Shown here: positions 38,321-53,544 of the stretch, in pieces
Layout: the number at the start of each line of letters is the position of its first letter
Numbering within the stretch: position 1 is the stretch's first letter
Assembly (NCBI GenBank): GCA_964059195.1
Contig: CAXKWD010000014.1
Coordinates: 2,542,001 to 2,606,000 of the forward strand
Reading direction: 5' to 3'
Length of the DNA: 64,000 nucleotides
From: Ectobius pallidus
Lineage: Eukaryota > Arthropoda > Insecta > Blattodea > Ectobiidae
Notes under the pieces: model-generated
The model's input: the letters and a program-made list of their open reading frames with translations, nothing else
Told to the model about the DNA's origin: nothing
The model's database searches: none
Program-made: the position numbers and the translations under genes

Positions 38321-39062
38321 GTCCTCAAAAAGAACTGTTGCTTAGCAATGGCATTTTTAAACACAATATTGCTACCTATTAAAAGCTTTTAAAAAAAGAT
38401 ACTGTTGCGTAGCAATGTCAATTTCTGACACGAAACCTTTACCTTTCAATGCATTTTCCAAAGTAGAAATTTCTTCCTAGCAATGTAATTTTTAAAGACA
38501 ATTTGGCTGCCTATCAACGTAATATTTCTATCACGAATGTTTTTCCTAGCCATGCCAGTCTAAACCGGAAACTGTAGCCTAGCAATGAAATTTTAAAACA
38601 CCTGACTTTTGCTTAGCAATGACATTTTGAACAACAAACTGTAGCTTAGCAATGCCATCTCCAAATACGAAACTGTTGCCTAGCAATGTCCTCAAAAAGA
38701 ACTGTTGCTTAGCAATGGCATTTTTAAACACAATATTGCTACCTATTAAAAGCTTTTAAAAAAAGATACTGTTGCGTAGCAATGTCAATTTCTGACACGA
38801 AACCTTTATCTTTCAATGCATTTTTCAAATTCGAAACTTCTTCCTAGCAATGTAATTTTTAAAGACAATTTGGCTACCTAACAATGTAATTTTTCTATCA
38901 CGAATGTTTTGCCTAGCCATGCCAGTCTAAACCGGAAACTGTTGCCTAGCAATGAAGTTTTATAACACCTGACTTTTGCTTAGCAATGACATTTTGAATA
39001 AGAAACTGTAGCTTAGCAATGGCATCTCCAAATACGAAACTGTTGCATAGCAATGTCTTCTA
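38321..39062 (+). repeat. Two tandem linker-less short monomers (about 368 bp each)
   Basis: At 38321 and again at 38689, subrepeat 14 runs straight into GTCCTCAAAAAGAACTG, which belongs to subrepeat 3, so the linker and the first two subrepeats are missing. The distance between flanking linkers (37791 to 39085, about 1,294 bp) equals one normal monomer plus two units of about 366 bp. Confidence 0.85.
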
Positions 39063-40184
39063 TAAGGAATAGCCTTTAATCCCTCAATGATCAATACATA
39101 CAATGAATATATCGGTGATATGCTAATGGCATAACAGGGGTTGTAAATTTTTCTTTAATAGAAAAGAATACTGTTGCCTAGCAATGAGTTTTAAAACACG
39201 AAAGTGTTGCCTAGCAATGCCATTTTAAACCGGAAACTGTTGCCTAGCAATGCCATCAAAAAGAACTGTTGCTTAGCAAAGTCATTTTTAAACACAATAT
39301 TGCTACCTATTATAAACTTTTAAAAAATATACTGTTGCGTAGCAATGTCAATATCAGACACAAATCTTTTACCTTTCAATGCATTTTTCATGTCGAAACT
39401 TTTTCCTAGCAATGTAATTTTTAAAGACAATTTGGCTACCTAACAATGTAATTTTTCTATCACGAATGTTTTGCCTAGCCATGCCAGTCTAAACCGGAAA
39501 CTGTTGCCTAGCAATGAAGTTTTATAACACCTGACTTTTGCTTAGCAATGACATTTTGAATAAGAAACTGTAGCTTAGCAATGGCATCTCCAAATACGAA
39601 ACTGTTGCATAGCAATGTCTTCTATAAGGAATAGCCTTTAATCCCTCAATGATCAATACATACAATGAATATATCGGTGATATGCTAATGGCATAACAGG
39701 GGTTGTAAATTTTTCTTTAATAGAAAAGAATACTGTTGCCTAGCAATGAGTTTTAAAACACGAAAGTGTTGCCTAGCAATGCCATTTTAAACCGGAAACT
39801 GTTGCCTAGCAATGCCATCAAAAAGAACTGTTGCTTAGCAAAGTCATTTTTAAACACAATATTGCTACCTATTATAAACTTTTAAAAAATATACTGTTGC
39901 GTAGCAATGTCAATATCAGACACAAATCTTTTACCTTTCAATGCATTTTTCATGTCGAAACTTTTTCCTAGCAATGTAATTTTTAAAGACAATTTGGCTA
40001 CCTAACAATGTAATTTTTCTATCACGAATGTTTTGCCTAGCCATGCCAGTCTAAACCGGAAACTGTTGCCTAGCAATGAAGTTTTATAACACCTGACTTT
40101 TGCTTAGCAATGACATTTTGAATAAGAAACTGTAGCTTAGCAATGGCATCTCCAAATACGAAACTGTTGCCTAGCAATGTCTTC
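39061..40184 (+). repeat. Very recent one-monomer tandem duplication
   Basis: Two adjacent monomers share private variants (ATGAATATATCGG in the linker, CAATGGCATCTCC in subrepeat 13) at an exact offset of 562 bp (39061 and 39623). By eye the pair is near-identical over the full monomer. Confidence 0.8.
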
Positions 40185-40190
40185 TATAAG

Positions 40191-43100
40191 GAAACGTTTT
40201 TGATCCTTCAATGATCAATACATACAATGAAAATATCGGTGATATGCTAATGTCAAAACATGGGTTGTAAATTTTACTTTACTAGAAAGAATACTGTTGC
40301 CTAGCAATGAGTTTTAAAACACGAATGTGTTGCCTAGCAATGCCATTTTAAACCGGAAACTGTTGCCTAGCAATGTCATCAAAAAGAACTGTTGCTTAGC
40401 AATGTCATTTTTAAACACAATATTGCTACCTATTATAAACTTTTAAAAATATACTGTTGTGTAGCAATGTTAATTTCAGACACCAAACTTTTACTTTTCA
40501 ATGCATTTTTCAAAGTCGAAACTTTTTCCTAGCAATGTATTTTTTAAAGACGATTTGGCTGCTTAACAATGTAATTTTTCTATGACGAAAGTTTTGCCTA
40601 GCCATGCCAGTCTAAACCGGAAACTGTTGCCAAGCAATTAAGTTTTAAAACACCTGACTCTTGCTTAGCAATGACATTTTGAACAAGAAACTGTAGCTTA
40701 GCAATGCCATCTCCAAATACGAAACTGTTGCCTAGCAATGTCATCTATAAGGAATAGTTTTTAATCCTTCAATGATCAATACATACAATGAAAATATCGG
40801 TGATATGCTAATGTCAAAACATGGGTTGTAAATTTTACTTTAATAGAAAGAATACTGCTGCCTAGCAATGAGTCTTAAAACACGAAAGTGTTGCCTGGCA
40901 ATGCCATTTTAAACCAGAAACTGTTGCCTAGCAATGTCATCAAAAAGAACTGTTGCTTAGCAATGTCATTTTTTAACACAATATTGCTACCTATTTAAAG
41001 CTTTAAAAAAAAATACTGTTGCGTAGCAATGTCAATTTCTGACACGAAACCTTTACCTTTCAATGCATTTTCCAAAGTCGAAACTTCTTCCTAGCAATGT
41101 AATTTTTAAAGACAATTTGGCTGCCTATCAACGTAATTTTTCAATCACGAATGTTTTGCCTAACCATGCCAGTCTAAACCGGAAACTGTTGCCTAGCAAT
41201 GAGTTTTAAAACACCAAAGTGTTGCCGAGCAATGCCATTTTAAACCGGAAACTGTGGCCAAGCAATGCCATCAAAAAGAACTGTTGCTTAGCAATGTAAT
41301 TTTAAACACAATATTGCTACCCATTATATACTTTTAAATAATATACTGTTGCGTAGCAATGTCAATTTCAGACACGAAACTTTTACCTTTCAATGCATTT
41401 TTGAAAGTCGAAACTTTTTCCTAGCAATGTAATTTTTAAATACAATTTGACTGCCTAACAATGTAATTTTTCTATAACGAAACTTTTCCCTAGCCATGCC
41501 AGTCTAAAAGGAAACTGTAGCCTAGCAATGAAGTTTTAAAACACCTGACTGTTGCTTAGCAATGACATTTTGAACAAGAAACTGTAGCTTAGCAATGCCA
41601 TCTCCAAATACGAAACTGTTGCCTAGCAATGTCATCTATAAGGAATAGTTTTTAATCCCTCAATGATCAATACATACAATGAAAATATCGGTGATATGCT
41701 AATGGCAAAACATGGGTTGTAAATTTTGCTTTAATAGAAAGAATACTGTTGCCTAGCAATGAGTTTTAAAACACGAAAGTGTTGCCTAGCATTGCCATTT
41801 TAAACCGCAAACTGTTGCCTAGCAATGTCATCAAAAAGAACTGTTGCTTAGTAATGTCATTTTTAAACACAATATTGCTACCTATTATAAACTTTTAAAA
41901 ATATACTGTTGTGTAGCAATGTTAATTTCAGACACCAAACTTTTACTTTTCAATGCATTTTTAAAAGTAGAAACGTTTTCCTAGCAATGTAATTTTTAAA
42001 GACAATTTGGCTGCTTAACAATGTAATTTTTCTATGACGAAAGTTTTGCCTAGCCATGCCAGTCTAAACCGGAAACTGTTGCCTAGCAATTAAGTTTTAA
42101 AACACCTGACTCTTGCTTAGCAATGACATTTTGAACAAGAAACTGTAGCTTAGCAATGCCATCTCCAAATACGAAACTGTTGCCTAGCAATGTCATCTAT
42201 AACGAATAGTTTTTAATCCCTCAATGATCAATACATACAATGAAAATATCGGTGATATGCTAATGGCAAAACATGGGTTGTAAATTTTACTTTAATAGAA
42301 AGAATACTGTTGCCTAGCAATGAGTTTTAAAACACGAAAGTGTTGCCTAGCAATGCCATTTTAAACCGGAAACTGTTGCCTAGCAATGCCATCAAAAAGA
42401 ACTGTTGCTTAGCAAAGTCATTTTAAACACAATATTGCTACCTATTATAAACTTTTAAAAAATATACTGTTGCGTAGCAATGTCAATATCAGACACAAAT
42501 CTTTTACCTTTCAATGCATTTTTCATGTCGAAACTTTTTCCTAGCAATGTAATTTTTAAAGACAATTTGGCTGCCTAACAATGTAATTTTTCTATCAGGA
42601 AAGGTTTGCCTAGCAATCCCAGTCGAAACCGGAAACTGTTGCCTAGCAATTAAGTTTTAAAACAGCTGACTCTTGCTTAGCAATGACATTTTGAACATGA
42701 AACTGTAGCTTAGCAATGCCATCTCCAAATACGAAACTGTTGCCTAGCAATGTCTTCTATAAGGAAAAGTTTTTGATCCTTCAATGATCAATAAATACAA
42801 TGAAAATATCGGTGATATGCTAATGTCAAAACATGGGTTGTAAATTTTACTTTAATAGAAAGAATACTGTTGCCTAGCAATGAGTTTTAAATCACGAATG
42901 TATTGCCTATCAATGCCATTTTAAACCAGAAACTGTTGCCTAGCAATGTCATCAAAAAGAACTGTTGCTTAGCAATGTAATTTTAAACACAATATTGCTA
43001 CCTATTATAAACTTTTAAATAATATACTGTTGCGTAGCAATGTCAATTTCAGACACGAAACTTTTACCTTTCAATGCATTTTTGAAAGTCGAAACTTTTT

Positions 43101-44344
43101 CCTAGCAATGTAATTTTTAAATACAGTTTGACTGCCTAACAATGTAACTTTTCTATCACGATACTTTTCCCTAGCCATGCCAGTCTAAAAGGAAACTGTA
43201 GCCTAGCAATGAAGTTTTAAAACACCTGACTGTTGCTTAGCAATGGCATTTTGAACAAGAAACTGTAGCTTAGCAATGCCATCTCCAAATACGAAACTGT
43301 TGCCTAGCAATGTCATCTATAAGGAATAGTTTTTAATCCCTCAATGATCAATACATACAATGAAAATATCGGTGATATGCTAATGGCAAAACATGGGTTG
43401 TAAATTTTGCTTTAATAGAAAGAATACTGTTGCCTAGCAATGAGTTTTTTAAAACACGAAAGTGTTGCCTAATATTGCCATTTTAAACCGCAAACTGTTG
43501 CCTAGCAATGTCATCAAAAAGAACTGTTGCTTAGTAATGTCATTTTTAAACACAATATTGCTACCTATTATAAACTTTTAAAAATATACTGTTGTGTAGC
43601 AATGTTAATTTCAGACACCAAACTTTACTTTTCAATGCATTTTTAAAAGTCGAAACGTTTTCCTAGCAATGTAATTTTTAAAGACAATTTGGCTGCTTAA
43701 CAATGTAATTTTTCTATGACGAAAGTTTTGCCTAGCCATGCCAGTCTAAACCGGAAACTGTTGCCTAGCAATTAAGTTTTAAAACACCTGACTCTTGCTT
43801 AGCAATGACATTTTGAACAAGAAACTGTAGCTTAGCAATGCCATCTTCAAATACGAAACTGTTGCCTAGCAATGTCATCTATAACGAATAGTTTTTAATC
43901 CCTCAATGATCAATGCATACAATGAAAATATCGGTGATATGCTAATGGCAAAACATGGGTTGTAAATTTTGCTTTAATAGAAAGAATACTGTTGCCTAGC
44001 AATGAGTTTTAAAACACGAAAGTGTTGCCTAGCAATGCCATTTTAAACCGCAAACTGTTGCCTAGCAATGTCATCAAAAAGAACTGTTGCTTAGTAATGT
44101 CATTTTTAAACACAATATTGCTACCTATTATAAACTTTTAAAAATATACTGTTGCGTAGCAATGTTAATTTCAGACACCAAACTTTTACTTTTCAATGCA
44201 TTTTTAAAAGTCGAAACGTTTTCCTAGCAATGTAATTTTTAAAGACAATTTGGCTGCCTAACAATGTAATTTTTCTATCAGGAAAGGTTTGCCTAGCAAT
44301 CCCAGTCTAAACCGGAAACTGTTGCCTAGCAATTAAGTTTTAAA
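40191..44344 (+). repeat. Segmental duplicate 1 in right family
   Basis: The stretch begins with the rare linker variant GGAAACGTTTTTGATCC and matches 45572-50285 in order. The offset is 5,381 bp at the left and 5,941 bp after about 42.2 kb, because the second copy has one more monomer. Shared private changes include AAATCACGAATGTATTGCC (42889 and 48830), GAGTTTTTTAAAACACG (43442 and 49384) and CAATGCATACAATG (43912 and 49854). Confidence 0.85.
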
Positions 44345-45571
44345 ACAACTGACTCTTGCTTAGCAATGACATTTTGAACAAGAAACTGTAGCTTAGCAAT
44401 GCCATCTCCAAATACGAAACTGTTGCCTAGCAATGTCATCTATAACGAATAGTTTTTAATCCTTCAATGATCAATAGATACAATGAAAATATCGGTGATA
44501 TGCTAATGTCAAAACATGGGTTGTAAATTTTACTTTAATAGAAAGAATACTGTTGCCTAGCAATGAGTTTTAAAACACGAAAGTGTTGCCTAGCAATGCC
44601 ATTTTAAACCAGAAACTGTTGCCTAGCAATGTCATCAAAAAGAACTGTTGCTTAGCAATGTCATTTTTGAACACAATATTGCTACCTATTAAAAGCTTTT
44701 AAAAAAAGATACTGTTGCGTAGCAATGTCAATTTCTGACACGAAACCTTTATCTTTCAATGCATTTTTCAAATTCGAAACTTCTTCCTAGCAATGTAATT
44801 TTTAAAGACAATTTGGCTACCTAACAATGTAATTTTTCTATCACGAATGTTTTGCCTAGCCATGCCAGTCTAAACCGGAAACTGTTGCCTAGCAATGAAG
44901 TTTTATAACACCTGACTTTTGCTTAGTAATGACATTTTGAATAAGAAACTGTAGCTTAGCAATGGCATCTCCAAATACGAAACTGTTGCATAGCAATGTC
45001 TTCTATAAGGAATAGCCTTTAATCCCTCAATGATCAATACATACAATGAAAATATCGGTGATATGCTAATGGCATAACAGGGGTTGTAAATTTTTCTTTA
45101 ATAGAAAAGAATACTGTTGCCTAGCAATGAGTTTTAAAACACGAAAGTGTTGCCTAGCAATGCCATTTTAAACCGGAAACTGTTGCCTAGCAATGCCATC
45201 AAAAAGAACTGTTGCTTAGCAAAGTCATTTTTAAACACAATATTGCTACCTATTATAAACTTTTAAAAAATATACTGTTGCGTAGCAATGTCAATATCAG
45301 ACACAAATCTTTTACCTTTCAATGCATTTTTCATGTCGAAACTTTTTCCTAGCAATGTAATTTTTAAAGACAATTTGGCTACCTAACAATGTAATTTTTC
45401 TATCACGAATGTTTTGCCTAGCCATGCCAGTCTAAACCGGAAACTGTTGCCTAGCAATGAAGTTTTATAACACCTGACTTTTGCTTAGCAATGACATTTT
45501 GAATAAGAAACTGTAGCTTAGCAATGGCATCTCCAAATACGAAACTGTTGCCTAGCAATGTCTTCTATAAG

Positions 45572-48500
45572 GAAACGTTTTTGATCCTTCAATGATCAAT
45601 ACATACAATGAAAATATCGGTGATATGCTAATGTCAAAACATGGGTTGTAAATTTTACTTTAATAGAAAGAATACTGTTGCCTAGCAATGAGTTTTAAAA
45701 CACGAATGTGTTGCCTAGCAATGCCATTTTAAACCGGAAACTGTTGCCTAGCAATGTCATCAAAAAGAACTGTTGCTTAGCAATGTCATTTTTAAACACA
45801 ATATTGCTACCTATTATAAACTTTTAAAAATATACTGTTGTGTAGCAATGTTAATTTCAGACACCAAACTTTTACTTTTCAATGCATTTTTCAAAGTCGA
45901 AACTTTTTCCTAGCAATGTATTTTTTAAAGACGATTTGGCTGCTTAACAATGTAATTTTTCTATGACGAAAGTTTTGCCTAGCCATGCCAGTCTAAACCG
46001 GAAACTGTTGCCAAGCAATTAAGTTTTAAAACACCTGACTCTTGCTTAGCAATGACATTTTGAACAAGAAACTGTAGCTTAGCAATGCCATCTCCAAATA
46101 CGAAACTGTTGCCTAGCAATGTCATCTATAAGGAATAGTTTTTAATCCTTCAATGATCAATACATACAATGAAAATATCGGTGATATGCTAATGTCAAAA
46201 CATGGGTTGAAAATTTTACTTTAATAGAAAGAATACTGCTGCCTAGCAATGAGTCTTAAAACACGAAAGTGTTGCCTGGCAATGCCATTTTAAACCAGAA
46301 ACTGTTGCCTAGCAATGTCATCAAAAAGAACTGTTGCTTAGCAATGTCATTTTTTAACACAATATTGCTACCTATTTAAAGCTTTAAAAAAAAATACTGT
46401 TGCGTAGCAATGTCAATTTCTGACACGAAACCTTTACCTTTCAATGCATTTTCCAAAGTCGAAACTTCTTCCTAGCAATGTAATTTTTAAAGACAATTTG
46501 GCTGCCTATCAACGTAATTTTTCAATCACGAATGTTTTGCCTAACCATGCCAGTCTAAACCGGAAACTGTTGCCTAGCAATGAGTTTTAAAACACCAAAG
46601 TGTTGCCGAGCAATGCCATTTTAAACCGGAAACTGTGGCCAAGCAATGCCATCAAAAAGAACTGTTGCTTAGCAATGTAATTTTAAACACAATATTGCTA
46701 CCCATTATATACTTTTAAATAATATACTGTTGCGTAGCAATGTCAATTTCAGACACGAAACTTTTACCTTTCAATGCATTTTTGAAAGTCGAAACTTTTT
46801 CCTAGCAATGTAATTTTTAAATACAATTTGACTGCCTAACAATGTAATTTTTCTATAACGAAACTTTTCCCTAGCCATGCCAGTCTAAAAGGAAACTGTA
46901 GCCTAGCAATGAAGTTTTAAAACACCTGACTGTTGCTTAGCAATGACATTTTGAACAAGAAACTGTAGCTTAGCAATGCCATCTCCAAATACGAAACTGT
47001 TGCCTAGCAATGTCATCTATAAGGAATAGTTTTTAATCCCTCAATGATCAATACATACAATGAAAATATCGGTGATATGCTAATGGCAAAACATGGGTTG
47101 TAAATTTTGCTTTAATAGAAAGAATACTGTTGCCTAGCAATGAGTTTTAAAACACGAAAGTGTTGCCTAGCATTGCCATTTTAAACCGCAAACTGTTGCC
47201 TAGCAATGTCATCAAAAAGAACTGTTGCTTAGTAATGTCATTTTTAAACACAATATTGCTACCTATTATAAACTTTTAAAAATATACTGTTGTGTAGCAA
47301 TGTTAATTTCAGACACCAAACTTTTACTTTTCAATGCATTTTTAAAAGTAGAAACGTTTTCCTAGCAATGTAATTTTTAAAGACAATTTGGCTGTTTAAC
47401 AATGTAATTTTTCTATGACGAAAGTTTTGCCTAGCCATGCCAGTCTAAACCGGAAACTGTTGCCTAGCAATTAAGTTTTAAAACACCTGACTCTTGCTTA
47501 GCAATGACATTTTGAACAAGAAACTGTAGCTTAGCAATGCCATCTCCAAATACGAAACTGTTGCCTAGCAATGTCATCTATAACGAATAGTTTTTAATCC
47601 CTCAATGATCAATACATACAATGAAAATATCGGTGATATGCTAATGGCAAAACATGGGTTGTAAATTTTGCTTTAATAGAAAGAATACTGTTTCCTAGCA
47701 ATGAGTTTTAAAACACGAAAGTGTTGCCTAGCAATGCCATTTTAAACCGCAAACTGTTGCCTAGCAATCTCATCAAAAAGAACTGTTGCTTAGTAATGTC
47801 ATTTTTAAACACAATATTGCTACCTATTATAAACTTTTAAAAATATACTGTTGCGTAGCAATGTTAATTTCAGACACCAAACTTTTACTTTTCAATGCAT
47901 TTTTAAAGTCGAAACGTTTTCCTAGCAATGTAATTTTTAAAGACAATTTGGCTGCTTAACAATGTAATTTTTCTATGACGAAAGTTTTGCCTAGCCATGC
48001 CAGTCTAAACCGGAAACTGTTGCCTAGCAATTAAGTTTTAAAACACCTGACTCTTGCTTAGCAATGACATTTCGAACAAGAAACTGTAGCTTAGCAATGC
48101 CATCTCCAAATACGAAACTGTTGCCTAGCAATGTCATCTATAACGAATAGTTTTTAATCCTTCAATGATCAATAGATACAATGAAAATATCGGTGATATG
48201 CTAATGTCAAAACATGGGTTGTAAATTTTACTTTAATAGAAAGAATACTGTTGCCTAGCAATGAGTTTTAAAACACGAAAGTGTTGCCTAGCAATGCCAT
48301 TTTAAACCGGAAACTGTTGCCTAGCAATGCCATCAAAAAGAACTGTTGCTTAGCAAAGTCATTTTAAACACAATATTGCTACCTATTATAAACTTTTAAA
48401 AAATATACTGTTGCGTAGCAATGTCAATATCAGACACAAATCTTTTACCTTTCAATGCATTTTTCATGTCGAAACTTTTTCCTAGCAATGTAATTTTTAA

Positions 48501-50285
48501 AGACAATTTGGCTGCCTAACAATGTAATTTTTCTATCAGGAAAGGTTTGCCTAGCAATCCCAGTCGAAACCGGAAACTGTTGCCTAGCAATTAAGTTTTA
48601 AAACAGCTGACTCTTGCTTAGCAATGACATTTTGAACATGAAACTGTAGCTTAGCAATGCCATCTCCAAATACGAAACTGTTGCCTAGCAATGTCTTCTA
48701 TAAGGAAAAGTTTTTGATCCTTCAATGATCAATAAATACAATGAAAATATCGGTGATATGCTAATGTCAAAACATGGGTTGTAAATTTTACTTTAATAGA
48801 AAGAATACTGTTGCCTAGCAATGAGTTTTAAATCACGAATGTATTGCCTAGCAATGCCATTTTAAACCAGAAACTGTTGCCTAGCAATGTCATCAAAAAG
48901 AACTGTTGCTTAGCAATGTAATTTTAAACACAATATTGCTACCTATTATAAACTTTTAAATAATATACTGTTGCGTAGCAATGTCAATTTCAGACACGAA
49001 ACTTTTACCTTTCAATGCATTTTTGAAAGTCGAAACTTTTTCCTAGCAATGTAATTTTTAAATACAGTTTGACTGCCTAACAATGTAACTTTTCTATCAC
49101 GAAACTTTTCCCTAGCCATGCCAGTCTAAAAGGAAACTGTAGCCTAGCAATGAAGTTTTAAAACACCTGACTGTTGCTTAGCAATGGCATTTTGAACAAG
49201 AAACTGTAGCTTAGCAATGCCATCTCCAAATACGAAACTGTTGCCTAGCAATGTCATCTATAAGGAATAGTTTTTAATCCCTCAATGATCAATACATACA
49301 ATGAAAATATCGGTGATATGCTAATGGCAAAACATGGGTTGTAAATTTTGCTTTAATAGAAAGAATACTGTTGCCTAGCAATGAGTTTTTTAAAACACGA
49401 AAGTGTTGCCTAATATTGCCATTTTAAACCGCAAACTGTTGCCTAGCAATGTCATCAAAAAGAACTGTTGCTTAGTAATGTCATTTTTAAACACAATATT
49501 GCTACCTATTATAAACTTTTAAAAATATACTGTTGTGTAGCAATGTTAATTTCAGACACCAAACTTTACTTTTCAATGCATTTTTAAAAGTCGAAACGTT
49601 TTCCTAGCAATGTAATTTTTAAAGACAATTTGGCTGCTTAACAATGTAATTTTTCTATGACGAAAGTTTTGCCTAGCCATGCCAGTCTAAACCGGAAACT
49701 GTTGCCTAGCAATTAAGTTTTAAAACACCTGACTCTTGCTTAGCAATGACATTTTGAACAAGAAACTGTAGCTTAGCAATGCCATCTTCAAATACGAAAC
49801 TGTTGCCTAGCAATGTCATCTATAACGAATAGTTTTTAATCCCTCAATGATCAATGCATACAATGAAAATATCGGTGATATGCTAATGGCAAAACATGGG
49901 TTGTAAATTTTGCTTTAATAGAAAGAATACTGTTGCCTAGCAATGAGTTTTAAAACACGAAAGTGTTGCCTAGCAATGCCATTTTAAACCGCAAACTGTT
50001 GCCTAGCAATGTCATCAAAAAGAACTGTTGCTTAGTAATGTCATTTTTAAACACAATATTGCTACCTATTATAAACTTTTAAAAATATACTGTTGCGTAG
50101 CAATGTTAATTTCAGACACCAAACTTTTACTTTTCAATGCATTTTTAAAAGTCGAAACGTTTTCCTAGCAATGTAATTTTTAAAGACAATTTGGCTGCCT
50201 AACAATGTAATTTTTCTATCAGGAAAGGTTTGCCTAGCAATCCCAGTCTAAACCGGAAACTGTTGCCTAGCAATTAAGTTTTAAA
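45572..50285 (+). repeat. Segmental duplicate 2 in right family (one extra monomer)
   Basis: This is the partner of 40191-44344. The extra monomer, about 560 bp, sits near 47600-48160. Similarity ends near 50285, where copy 2 reads AAAACAGCTGACTC and copy 1 reads AAAACAACTGACTC and the contexts part. Confidence 0.82.
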
Positions 50286-53200
50286 ACAGCTGACTCTTGC
50301 TTAGCAATGACATTTTGAACATGAAACTGTAGCTTAGCAATGCCATCTCCAAATACGAAACTGTTGCCTAGCAATGTCTTCTATAAGGAAAAGTTTTTGA
50401 TCCTTCAATGATCAATAAATACAATGAAAATATCGGTGATATGCTAATGTCAAAACATGGGTTGTAAATTTTACTTTAATAGAAAGAATACTGTTGCCTA
50501 GCAATGAGTTTTAAAACACGAATGTGTTGCCTAGCAATGCCATTTTAAACCAGAAACTGTTGCCTAGCAATGTCATCAAAAAGAACTGTTGCTTAGCAAT
50601 GTCATTTTTTAACACAATATTGCTACCTATTTAAAGCTTTTAAAAAAGATACTGTTGCGTAGCAATGTCAATTTCTGACACGAAACCTTTACCTTTCAAT
50701 GCATTTTCCAAAGTCGAAACTTCTTCCTAGCAATGTAATTTTTAAAGACAATTTGGCTGCCTATCAATGTAATTTTTCAATCACGAATGTTTTGCCTAAC
50801 CATGCCAGTCTAAACCGGAAACTGTTGCCTAGCAATGAGTTTTAAAACACGAAAGTGTTGCCGAGCAATGCCATTTTAAACCGGAAACTGTGGCCTAGCA
50901 ATGCCATCAAAAAGAACTGTTGCTTAGCAATGTAATTTTAAACACAATATTGCTACCTATTATAAACTTTTAAATAATATACTGTTGCGTAGCTATGTCA
51001 ATTTCAGACACGAAACTTTTACCTTTCAATGCATTTTTGAAAGTCGAAACTTTTTCCTAGCAATGTAATTTTTAAATACAATTTGACTGCCTAACAATGT
51101 AATTTTTCTATCACGAAAGTTTTCCCTAGCCATGCCAGTCTAAAAGGAAACTGTAGCCTAGCAATGAAGTTTTAAAACACCTGACTGTTGCTTAGCATTG
51201 ACATTTTGAACAAGAAACTGTAGCTTAGCAATGCCATCTCCAAATACGAAACTGTTGCCTAGCAATGTCATCTATAAGGAATAGTTTTTAATCCCTCAAT
51301 GATCAATACATACAATGAAAATATCGGTGATATGCTAATGGCAAAACATGGGTTGTAAATTTTGCTTTAATAGAAAGAATACTGTTGCCTAGCAATGAGT
51401 TTTAAAACACGAAAGTGTTGCCTAGCATTGCCATTTTAAACCGCAAACTGTTGCCTAGCAATGTCATCAAAAAGAACTGTTGCTTAGTAATGTCATTTTT
51501 AAACAGAATATTGCTACCTATTATAAACTTTTAAAAATATACTGTTGTGTAGCAATGTTAATTTCAGACACCAAACTTTTACTTTTCAATGCATTTTTCA
51601 TGTCGAAACTTTTTCCTAGCAATGTAATTTTTAAAGACAATTTGGCTGCCTAACAATGTAATTTTTCTATCAGGAAAGGTTTGCCTAGCAATCCCAGTCT
51701 AAACCGGAAACTGTTGCCTAGCAATTAAGTTTTAAAACACCTGACTCTTGCTTAGCAATGACATTTTGAACAAGAAACTGTAGCTTAGCAATGCCATCTC
51801 AAAATACGAAACTGTTGCCTAGCAATGTCATCTATAACGAATAGTTTTTAATCCTTCAATGATCAATAGATACAATGAAAATATCGGTGATATGCTAATG
51901 TCAAAACATGGGTTGTAAATTTTACTTTAATAGAAAGAATACTGTTGCCTAGCAATGAGTTTTAAAACACGAAAGTGTTGCCTAGCAATGCCATTTTAAA
52001 CCAGAAACTGTTGCCTAGCAATGTCATCAAAAAGAACTGTTGCTTAGCAATGTCATTTTTGAACACAATATTGCAACCTATTAAAAGCTTTTAAAAAAAG
52101 ATACTGTTGCGTAGCAATGTCATTTTCTGACACGAAACCTTTACCTTTCAATGCATTTTCCAAAGTAGAAATTTCTTCCTAGCAATGTAATTTTTAAAGA
52201 CAATTTGGCTGCCTATCAACGTAATATTTCTATCACGAATGTTTTTCCTAGCCATGCCAGTCTAAACCGGAAACTGTAGCCCAGCAACGAAATTTTAAAA
52301 CACCTGACTTTTGCTTAGCAATGACATTTTGAACAAGAAAATGTAGCTTAGCAATGCCATCTCCAAATACGAAACTGTTGCCTAGCAATGTCATCTATAA
52401 GGTATAGTTTTTAATCCTTCAATGATCAATACATACAATGAAAATATCGGTGATATGCTAATGTCAAAACATGGGTTGTAAATTTTACTTTAATAGAAAG
52501 AATACTGTTGCCTAGCAATTAGTTTTAAAACACGAAAGTGTTGCCTAGCAATGCCATTTTATACCGGAAACTGTTGCCTAGCAATATCCTCAAAAAGAAC
52601 TGTTGCTTAGCAATGGCATTTTTAAACACAATATTGCTACCTATTAAAAGCTTTTAAAAAAAGATACTGTTGCGTAGCAATGTCAATTTCTGACACGAAA
52701 CCTTTACCTTTCAATGCATTTTCAAATTCGAAACTTCTTCCTAGCAATGAAATTTTTAAAGACAATTTGGCTACCTAACAATGTAATTTTTCTATCACGA
52801 ATGTTTTGCCTAGCCATGCCAGTCTAAACCGGAAACTGTTGCCTAGCAATGAAGTTTTACAACACCTGACTGTTGCTTAGCAATGACATTTTGAATAAGA
52901 AACTGTAGCTTAGCAATGGCATCTCCAAATACGAAACTGTTGCATAGCAATGTCTTCTATAAGGAATAGCCTTTAATTCCTCAATGATCAATACATACAA
53001 TGAAAATATCGGTGATATGCTAATGGCATAACAGGGGTTGTAAATTTTTCTTTAATAGAAAAGAATACTGTTGCCTAGCAATGAGTTTTAAAACACGAAA
53101 GTGTTGCCTAGCAATGCCATTTTAAACCGGAAACTGTTGCCTAGCAATGCCATCAAAAAGAACTGTTGCTTAGCAAAGTCATTTTTAAACTCAATATTGC

Positions 53201-53544
53201 TACCTATTATAAACTTTTAAAAAATATACTGTTGCGTAGCAATGTCAATATCAGACACAAATCTTTTACCTTTCAATGCATTTTTCATGTCGAAACTTTT
53301 TCCTAGCAATGTAATTTTTAAAGACAATTTGGCTGCCTAACAATGTAATTTTTCTATCAGGAAAGGTTTGCCTAGCAATCCCAGTCTAAACCGGGAACTG
53401 TTGCCTAGCAATTAAGTTTTAAAACAGCTGACTCTTGCTTAGCAATGACATTTTGAACATGAAACTGTAGCTTAGCAATGCCATCTTCAAATACGAAACT
53501 GTTGCCTAGCAATGTCTTCTATAAGGAAAAGTTTTTGATCCTTC

